From: Betaproteobacteria bacterium
GTDB lineage: Bacteria > Pseudomonadota > Gammaproteobacteria > Burkholderiales > Rhodocyclaceae
Direction: 5' to 3'
DNA length: 64,000 nucleotides
NCBI GenBank assembly: GCA_016705475.1
Contig: JADIYD010000014.1
Span: forward strand, 310,001-374,000
Shown here: positions 58,572 to 64,000 of the stretch, in pieces
Position numbering within the stretch: position 1 is the first letter of the stretch
Layout: every line of letters begins with the position of its first letter
Made by a program: the position numbers and the translations under genes
Notes under the pieces: model-generated
Databases searched by the model: none
What the model was told of the DNA's origin: nothing
The model's input: the letters and a program-made list of their open reading frames with translations, nothing else

Positions 58572-59999
58572 ATGCCGCGCAAGCCCGCAGCCACCAAGAA
58601 GCCCGCCGTTACCAAGATTTTCGTCCTTGACACCAACGTGCTGATGCACGACCCAAGCAGTCTTTTCCGATTCGAAGAACACGATATCTTCCTGCCCATC
58701 ATGACGCTGGAAGAACTCGACAACCACAAGAAGGGCATGTCCGAAATTGCCCGCAACGCCCGCCAGACATCCCGCATGCTGGACGAGTTGCTGGCCGCCA
58801 ACGGCGAGGACGACATCGACGAAGGCATCGACCTTTTCACTCCCTCGAAAAAACTGGCCAGCGGCCGCCTCTTCCTGCAGACCGAGGCCATCAGCGCCGA
58901 TCTGCCACAGGGGCTGCCGACCTCCAAGGTCGACAACCAGATCCTGTCGGTGGTCATCCACCTCCAGAAGAAATTCCCGAAGCGCCCGGTCATCCTGGTG
59001 TCGAAAGACATCAACATGCGCATCAAGTCGCGCGCCCTCAACCTGCTGGCTGAAGATTACTTCAACGACAAGGTGCTCGAGGACACCGACATCCTCTACT
59101 CCGGCACCCGCGCCCTGCCCGACAATTTCTGGGACAAGCACGGCAAGGGCATGGAATCCTGGAAAAAGGACAGCCGCACCTACTACAAGGTCACCGGCCC
59201 GCTCTGCCCGCAGCTGCTGGTCAATGAGTGCGTCTGGCTCGAAAAGGACGGCTTCACCGCCATCGTCAAGGAAACCGCTGGCAAGACAGCCATCCTCGAA
59301 ACGCTGATTGACTACAGCCACCCGAAGAACGCCGTCTGGGGGATCATGGCGCGCAATCGCGAACAGAATTTCGCGATGAACCTGCTCATGAATCCGGACA
59401 TTGATTTCGTCACGCTGCTCGGCCAGGCCGGTACCGGCAAGACGCTTCTAACGCTGGCTGCAGCCCTGACTCAGGTGCTGGAAACCAAGCTGTTTGCTGA
59501 AATCATCATGACCCGCGCCACCGTTCCTGTCGGCGAAGACATTGGCTTCCTGCCAGGCACGGAAGAGGAAAAGATGGCGCCATGGATGGGCGCCCTTGAA
59601 GACAACCTAGATGTCCTGACCCATACCGACGACAGCAACAGCCCCTACGGCGGCGACTGGGGCAAGGCAGCGACCAACGACATCGTTCGCTCGCGGATCA
59701 AGGTCAAGTCGATGAACTTCATGCGCGGCCGAACCTTCCTCAAGAAATTTCTGATCATCGACGAAGCGCAGAATATGACACCGAAGCAGATGAAGACACT
59801 GGTCACCCGCGCCGGCCCCGGCACCAAGGTGGTCTGCCTGGGCAACATCGCCCAGATCGACACCCCCTACCTGACCGAAGGCAGTTCCGGTCTGACCTAC
59901 GTTGTCGACCGCTTCAAAGGCTGGCCGCACTCCGGTCACATAACGTTACAACGTGGCGAGCGTTCCCGCTTGGCTGACCACGCAGGCGAAGTGTTATAA
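58572..59999 (+). CDS. PIN-PhoH fusion ATPase/ribonuclease (PhoH2)
   Basis: 475 residues. N-terminal PIN domain (about 15-150) with IFVLDTNVLMHD, an acidic nuclease start, and MTLEELDNHKKG. The C-terminal PhoH ATPase (about 245-470) has Walker A LGQAGTGKTLLTLAAAL, TRATVPVGEDIGFLPGTEEEK, and Walker B FLIIDEAQNMTPKQMKTLVTR. PhoH2 proteins are sequence-dependent RNA-unwinding and cutting enzymes in studied bacteria. No antitoxin-like gene (PhoAT) is upstream; bcp precedes. A terminator follows. Confidence 0.93.
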   Translation: MPRKPAATKKPAVTKIFVLDTNVLMHDPSSLFRFEEHDIFLPIMTLEELDNHKKGMSEIARNARQTSRMLDELLAANGEDDIDEGIDLFTPSKKLASGRLFLQTEAISADLPQGLPTSKVDNQILSVVIHLQKKFPKRPVILVSKDINMRIKSRALNLLAEDYFNDKVLEDTDILYSGTRALPDNFWDKHGKGMESWKKDSRTYYKVTGPLCPQLLVNECVWLEKDGFTAIVKETAGKTAILETLIDYSHPKNAVWGIMARNREQNFAMNLLMNPDIDFVTLLGQAGTGKTLLTLAAALTQVLETKLFAEIIMTRATVPVGEDIGFLPGTEEEKMAPWMGALEDNLDVLTHTDDSNSPYGGDWGKAATNDIVRSRIKVKSMNFMRGRTFLKKFLIIDEAQNMTPKQMKTLVTRAGPGTKVVCLGNIAQIDTPYLTEGSSGLTYVVDRFKGWPHSGHITLQRGERSRLADHAGEVL

Positions 60000-60017
60000 T
60001 TGCTTCATAAGTTAAGG

Positions 60018-60043
60018 GGCCGTGTCAGTGACACGGCCTTTTC
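60018..60043 (+). terminator. Rho-independent terminator after the PIN-PhoH gene
   Basis: Near-perfect palindrome GGCCGTGTCA / TGACACGGCC with TTTTCGTTT behind it, starting 19 bases after the stop codon. Confidence 0.85.
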
Positions 60044-60079
60044 GTTTCAACCACGGATTGTTTCCGCCGGAGGAGCTTC

Positions 60080-61351
60080 TTGAAACGTCGCGATTTCCTA
60101 GCATCAGCTGCAGCACTCTCGCTATTTGTCACCGACGCCTGGGCCGCGAAAAAGCAGGCCAAGGCCACCTCACCAAAGCCAGCCGCTGGCAGCGCCAAAA
60201 AAAAGCCAACCACCGGCAAAGCGGCGAAGAAGCCAGTTGCGGCGAGTAATGCGCGCGCAACTGGCAAGGTCAGCTACAAGCCACAACAACCGGTTGCCCA
60301 TACCGCCGATGACCCGGTCATTGAGCGTCCGCCCCAAGGCACCTCGGCCTCCCGCCTGCCTCCCGTCAAGGCACCGGAGCCACCGAACGAGTGGCGCACG
60401 TTTGAAATAACGACGACGGTCAACCTGAAGAACAAGAGCGGCCCCAGCAAGATCTGGCTACCCTTGCCACTCAATCAGGACACCCTTTACCAGCGTACCC
60501 TCGGGCATACCTGGTCCGGTAACCAGGCCAATGCCAGCATGCGCCGCCTGCCTGACGGCGATCTGGAAGTCTTCTATTGCGAATGGCCGGATAGTGGCGA
60601 CGCGCGCCTCCAGCTGACGACGCTGGTCACCACCGCCGACCGCCATTTCGACGTCACAAAGCGCACGGTCGCCCCGGAGCGCGAGGACATCCTGCGCCGC
60701 AACCTGCAGGCCTCGCAACTGATACCCAACGACGGCCTGGCCTTCCAGCTTGGCGAGCGTATCCTCGGGCGCATCAAGGATCCGGTCGCCCAAGCCAAGG
60801 CCATCTATGAGTGGGTCGTCGACAACACGATCTACGATCCATCGCTGCCCGGCAGCGGCACCGGCGACGTGCGCCGGCAGCTGATTCAGGGACAATACGG
60901 CGGGCGTTCGGCCGACATCAACGGTCTGTTTGTTTCGATCTGCCGTGCCATCGGCATCCCGGCACGTTGCGTGTATGGCGTGCGTACGGGTTCGTCAAGA
61001 CTATTCAGAAGCCTCGGACTAAACAATGACGATGCCACTCGCGGCCATCATGTCCGCGCTGAATTCTACGTACCGGGGTATGGATGGATTCCCGTTGACC
61101 CCAGCGATGTGCGCCGCGCGATCGCCATGGAAGTGATGTCCGAGCGAGACAGCAAGCTGATCTCATTGAAGAAAATCTTGTTCGGTGTTTGGGAAATGAA
61201 CTGGATCGCCCTCAACTTGGGAACCGATGTCGTCCTGCCAGGAAAGAACTCGGCCATACCCTTCCTCCTCCTGCCGCAACTGGAGTCATCGGGTAGCCGG
61301 ATGGATGCCACTCCCCATTACAGCATCCGTACCCGGCAGGTCGTTCTCTGA
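60080..61351 (+). CDS. Transglutaminase-like domain protein, catalytic Cys replaced by Ser
   Basis: 423 residues. The N terminus MKRRDFLASAAALSLFVTDAWA is a Tat-type signal, followed by a Lys/Ala/Pro-rich spacer to about 100. The transglutaminase-like core (about 200-345) has AKAIYEWVVDNTIYDP, YGGRSADINGLFVSICRAIGIPARCVYG and HHVRAEFYVPGYGWIPVDPSD. In such folds the triad is Cys-His-Asp: His323/324 and Asp340 are present, but the Cys position (277) is Ser, coded TCG. The protein is probably periplasmic and either uses Ser or is inactive. Ends three bases before the convergent dnaB end. Confidence 0.85.
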   Translation: MKRRDFLASAAALSLFVTDAWAAKKQAKATSPKPAAGSAKKKPTTGKAAKKPVAASNARATGKVSYKPQQPVAHTADDPVIERPPQGTSASRLPPVKAPEPPNEWRTFEITTTVNLKNKSGPSKIWLPLPLNQDTLYQRTLGHTWSGNQANASMRRLPDGDLEVFYCEWPDSGDARLQLTTLVTTADRHFDVTKRTVAPEREDILRRNLQASQLIPNDGLAFQLGERILGRIKDPVAQAKAIYEWVVDNTIYDPSLPGSGTGDVRRQLIQGQYGGRSADINGLFVSICRAIGIPARCVYGVRTGSSRLFRSLGLNNDDATRGHHVRAEFYVPGYGWIPVDPSDVRRAIAMEVMSERDSKLISLKKILFGVWEMNWIALNLGTDVVLPGKNSAIPFLLLPQLESSGSRMDATPHYSIRTRQVVL

Positions 61352-61354
61352 CAC

Positions 61355-62764
61355 TCAGTTCTGCGAATCAACGAAGCCGCCGCTGGCCAGATTTTCAAAT
61401 CGCGTGTATTCACCGATGAAGGCCATGCGTACCGTTCCGGTCGGACCGTTCCGCTGCTTGCCGATGATGACCTCGGCCATTCCCTTGTTTTCCTGACTAT
61501 CCTTGTTGTAATACTCGTCGCGATACATCATCAGGATCACGTCAGCATCCTGTTCGATAGCACCCGATTCACGCAAGTCGGACATCATGGGGCGCTTGTC
61601 GGTCCGTTCCTCGACCTTCCGCGAGAGTTGCGACAGTGCGACGATGGGGACCTGCAATTCCTTGGCCAGCGACTTGATCGAGCGGGATATTTCTGAAACT
61701 TCGGTCGCCCGGTTTTCACCTTGCCGGTTGCCGCTCATGAGCTGGATGTAGTCAATAACCAGCAAACCGAGCTTGCCGCCGTATTGACGCGCCAGGCGCC
61801 TGGCGCGAGCGCGCAGGTTGGCAGGACTCAGACCGCCCGTTTCATCGATATAGATCGGCGCCTCGTGCAGCTTGCCGAGGGCAAATGAGAGACGCGACCA
61901 CTCGTCATCGGACATTCGACCCGTGCGCAGACTCTGTGAATTGAGGCGTCCAATCGACGCCAGCATCCGCATGGCCAGCTGGGCGCCGCCCATTTCCATG
62001 GAGAACACACCGACCGGCAGGCCACTTTCGACGGCCACGTTCTCCGCAATGTTCAACGCAAATGCGGTCTTGCCCATGGAGGGACGACCCGCAACGATAA
62101 TCAGGTCACCCGGCTGGAAGCCAGACGTTTTCTGATCAAGATCGATAAAACCGGTAGGTACCCCTGTGATGTCGGATGGGTTGTCGCGGTCATGCAACTC
62201 CTGAATGCGCTCGACCACCTGCGTGAGCAAGGGATTGATGTGAACAAAGCCCTCGCTATGCCCGGCACCCGCTTCAGCAATCTTGAAAATCTTTGATTCC
62301 GCTTCATCCAGCAGCGTCTCGGCATCCCGGCCCAGCGGATTCAATGCATCAGCAGCGATTTCGTCGGCAGTTGCAACCAGCTGACGCAATACTGAGCGCT
62401 CGCGCACGATTTCAGCATAGCGTTTGATATTGGCTGCTGACGGGGTATTGGCGGCCAACTCGCCAAGATAGGCCAAGCCGCCGGTCTGGTCTCCTTCCCC
62501 CGCCGCATCAAGCGCCTCGGCAACGGTGACCACGTCGGCCGGCTTTGCGCTGTCCAGCAATTTGCGAATCTGGCGAAAAATCCGCCGGTGCTCATCCCGG
62601 TAGAAATCGGTTTCGGCAACCTGATCGCCAATTCGGTCCCAGGCCTGATTATCGAGCAATAGACCACCCAGAACCGATTGCTCGGCCTCGATGGAGTGCG
62701 GCGGCACACGCAGATGATCCAGCGTGGCGTCGGAGATTCTTGGCTTGGGAGGACGTTGATTCAT
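61355..62764 (-). CDS. dnaB: Replicative DNA helicase
   Basis: 469 residues, hexameric fork helicase. N-terminal domain with PPHSIEAEQSVLGGLLLDNQAWD; the RecA-like domain has Walker A IVAGRPSMGKTAFALNIA, Walker B LLVIDYIQLM and SQLSRKVEERTDKRPMMSDLRESG. No intein. It ends the rpsF-priB-rpsR-rplI-dnaB string and is separated from rplI by a terminator. Confidence 0.97.
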   Translation of the reverse strand: MNQRPPKPRISDATLDHLRVPPHSIEAEQSVLGGLLLDNQAWDRIGDQVAETDFYRDEHRRIFRQIRKLLDSAKPADVVTVAEALDAAGEGDQTGGLAYLGELAANTPSAANIKRYAEIVRERSVLRQLVATADEIAADALNPLGRDAETLLDEAESKIFKIAEAGAGHSEGFVHINPLLTQVVERIQELHDRDNPSDITGVPTGFIDLDQKTSGFQPGDLIIVAGRPSMGKTAFALNIAENVAVESGLPVGVFSMEMGGAQLAMRMLASIGRLNSQSLRTGRMSDDEWSRLSFALGKLHEAPIYIDETGGLSPANLRARARRLARQYGGKLGLLVIDYIQLMSGNRQGENRATEVSEISRSIKSLAKELQVPIVALSQLSRKVEERTDKRPMMSDLRESGAIEQDADVILMMYRDEYYNKDSQENKGMAEVIIGKQRNGPTGTVRMAFIGEYTRFENLASGGFVDSQN

Positions 62765-62781
62765 GGCGGCAAGTTTAAATT

Positions 62782-62811
62782 AAAAAGGCCTCGCAATCGC
62801 GAGGCCTTTTT
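62782..62811 (-). terminator. Rho-independent terminator between rplI and dnaB
   Basis: Thirteen-base stem AAAAAGGCCTCGC / GCGAGGCCTTTTT around a four-base loop, with T-rich sequence behind it on the minus strand. It lies 18 bases after the rplI stop and before the dnaB start, so ribosomal protein transcription is largely separated from dnaB. Confidence 0.92.
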
Positions 62812-62829
62812 GGTGGGGGGTGTCCGAAA

Positions 62830-63276
62830 TTACTCGGCGACCACAACCACAGAGATGTTGGCCAGCACGTCGGTGTGCAGAGCCACGTCGAGCGGGAACT
62901 CGCCGATTGCCTTGAGCGGACCGTCCGGCATGCGGATGGACGACTTGTCGACATCGAAACCGGCAGCCTTGAGGGCTTCGGCGATATCAACGTTACCGAC
63001 GGAACCGAACAGACGGCCGTCCATGCCTGCCTTGCGGGCGACGGAGACAGCGGTACCGTTCATCTTGTCGGCAACAGCCTGGGCAGCAGCCAGCTTTTCA
63101 GCAGCGAGCTTTTCCAGTTCGGCGCGGCGAACTTCAAATTCAGCCATGGCAGCCGGCGTAGCACGCTTGGCCATACGCTGCGGAATCAGGAAATTACGGG
63201 CGTAGCCGTCCTTGACCTTGACCACATCACCGAGATTACCGAGGTTGACAACCTTTTCGAGCAGAATGATTTGCAT
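62830..63276 (-). CDS. rplI: 50S ribosomal protein L9
   Basis: 148 residues. [33 protein letters not shown] is the conserved N-terminal domain (rRNA-binding); a long helix and a C-terminal domain follow, with [21 protein letters not shown]. 18 bases after rpsR in the usual operon. Confidence 0.97.
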   Translation of the reverse strand: MQIILLEKVVNLGNLGDVVKVKDGYARNFLIPQRMAKRATPAAMAEFEVRRAELEKLAAEKLAAAQAVADKMNGTAVSVARKAGMDGRLFGSVGNVDIAEALKAAGFDVDKSSIRMPDGPLKAIGEFPLDVALHTDVLANISVVVVAE

Positions 63277-63294
63277 GTTTCGTCTCCTCGAAAA

Positions 63295-63570
63295 TTATTG
63301 ATGGTTGTCGGTGTACGGCAGCAGGGCCATGAAGCGGGCACGCTTGATAGCGGTACCCAGCTGGCGCTGATAGCCTGCCTTGGTGCCGGTCAGACGAGCC
63401 GGCATGATCTTGGCGTTTTCCTGGATGAATTCCTTGAGGACATCCACATCCTTGTAGTCGATCTGTTCGACCTTTTCAGCCGTGAAGCGGCAGAACTTGC
63501 GACGCTTGAACAGGCCGCCACCGCGCTTCTTTTTCTTGTCGTCATCCTTCTTCTTGAAGAATCGAGCCAT
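63295..63570 (-). CDS. rpsR: 30S ribosomal protein S18
   Basis: 91 residues. The basic N-terminal extension with [14 protein letters not shown] is typical of betaproteobacterial S18; the core [19 protein letters not shown] and [27 protein letters not shown] identify it. Its start overlaps the end of priB by 29 bases. Confidence 0.96.
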   Translation of the reverse strand: MARFFKKKDDDKKKKRGGGLFKRRKFCRFTAEKVEQIDYKDVDVLKEFIQENAKIMPARLTGTKAGYQRQLGTAIKRARFMALLPYTDNHQ

Positions 63571-63871
63571 TTTCGTTTCCTTCCAAAAATTCGAGTGTAT
63601 TCACATGCAATACAGGAGCCTTGCTGTTGCGACTCTTGGCAGCCAGAAATCCAGTCAGTTTGACCGCCCCTCCGAGGGGCGCTGCCTCTAGCCAGCGGGC
63701 AGTTTCGCCCAAGGCCACGACAGCAATTTCCACTTCCACCAAGCGCTCTGCACCACTTTCAGTTTGCGAGGAGCTGTGTTGCAGCCATCCTTCGCTAACC
63801 GGGACACCGGCCGGTGTGTAACGCAATGCTTTGCGCTCGACCAGTTTTCCCGAGAGTGTGATGCAGTTCAG
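63542..63871 (-). CDS. priB: Primosomal replication protein N (PriB), probable CTG start
   Basis: Small OB-fold single-strand DNA-binding protein of the replication-restart primosome, about 109 residues. The conserved first strand reads [21 protein letters not shown], and the end [12 protein letters not shown] fits the family. This N terminus is preceded directly by CTG at 63871, then CGG and a TAG stop; there is no ATG, GTG or TTG ahead of the conserved strand. AGGA lies eight bases upstream of CTG. A TTG at 63826 would remove the first strand and is less likely. Position between rpsF and rpsR is standard. Confidence 0.85.
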   Translation of the reverse strand: MNCITLSGKLVERKALRYTPAGVPVSEGWLQHSSSQTESGAERLVEVEIAVVALGETARWLEAAPLGGAVKLTGFLAAKSRNSKAPVLHVNTLEFLEGNENGSILQEEG

Positions 63872-63892
63872 CCGCTAATCCTGTACAGAGTC

Positions 63893-64000
63893 TTAGACAG
63901 CAGCCGCTTCAACCGGAGCAGCAGGAGCTGCATCGCTAGGCATCATCGACTTGGACTTCTCTTCCTTCATCATCGGGGAAGGAGTCGTCACAGCCGCTTT
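63893..64000 (-). CDS. rpsF: 30S ribosomal protein S6, C-terminal end (cut by window edge)
   Basis: The last 35 codons are in the window: KAAVTTPSPMMKEEKSKSMM, then an Ala/Pro-rich tail ending in EAAAV and TAA. The SPMMKEEKSKS stretch is the known betaproteobacterial S6 C terminus. Its position ahead of priB, rpsR and rplI confirms it. The start lies beyond the window. Confidence 0.9.
   Translation of the reverse strand, partial: KAAVTTPSPMMKEEKSKSMMPSDAAPAAPVEAAAV

Overview
The window is a chromosomal segment from a betaproteobacterium. Gene content and gene order best fit the Rhodocyclales, near Dechloromonas/Azonexus. The indicators are the order gyrA-serC-pheA-hisC-tyrA ... aroA/cmk-rpsA-ihfB-lapA-lapB, an aroA-cmk fusion, the nadE-glnB pair, the rpsF-priB-rpsR-rplI-dnaB block and a short RmpM-like OmpA protein. 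The genus is an inference; no 16S rRNA gene is present. I found no tRNA, rRNA, CRISPR array, transposase or integrase.

Layout. Bases 1-3.0 kb: start of ftsK, a Crp/Fnr regulator, trxB and an Smr-domain protein. 3.1-7.4 kb (minus): glnB, nadE, ppa, a DEDD exonuclease and cysM. 7.4-12.1 kb (minus): envelope genes lapA, lapB, ugd, a heptose-7-phosphate kinase gene and hldD, which carries a one-base frameshift. 12.2-16.2 kb (minus): ihfB, rpsA, aroA-cmk. 16.2-43.3 kb (minus): a surface-glycan locus of about 27 kb. 43.4-51.1 kb (minus): periplasmic DNA ligase, tyrA, hisC, pheA, serC, gyrA. 51.2-61.4 kb: mostly plus-strand genes (deaminase, ompA, ubiG, gph, bcp, PIN-PhoH, transglutaminase-like) plus a minus pair (methyltransferase, solute-binding lipoprotein). 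61.4-64 kb (minus): dnaB, rplI, rpsR, priB and the end of rpsF.

The glycan locus is the most interesting part. Read in the direction of transcription it encodes galE, a mini-ORF, a PglK-like ABC flippase, a PseB-like dehydratase, an RmlD-like reductase, then LegB, LegC, a LegH/NeuD-type acetyltransferase, LegI, LegG, PtmE, an N-acetyl-sugar amidotransferase with its own HisF and HisH, a Gfo/Idh oxidoreductase (PtmF-like), LegF and an SDR (PtmA-like). This is a near-complete CMP-legionaminic acid pathway of the GDP-linked Campylobacter type, with an amidination module added. The predicted product is a legionaminic acid carrying an acetamidino group. Downstream lie a GT-A-like protein, a TylF-like methyltransferase, two poorly characterised surface-carbohydrate proteins, three glycosyltransferases, a small PglC-like phosphoglycosyltransferase and a PglF/WbpM-like dehydratase. 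Most junctions overlap by a few bases, so the locus probably works as a translationally coupled operon. It sits exactly between tyrA and aroA, splitting an otherwise conserved aromatic-biosynthesis/gyrA-rpsA gene string. Several runs of G on the coding strand (G11 at the flippase start, G9 inside the dehydratase gene, two of G8 in legC) could make the glycan phase-variable.
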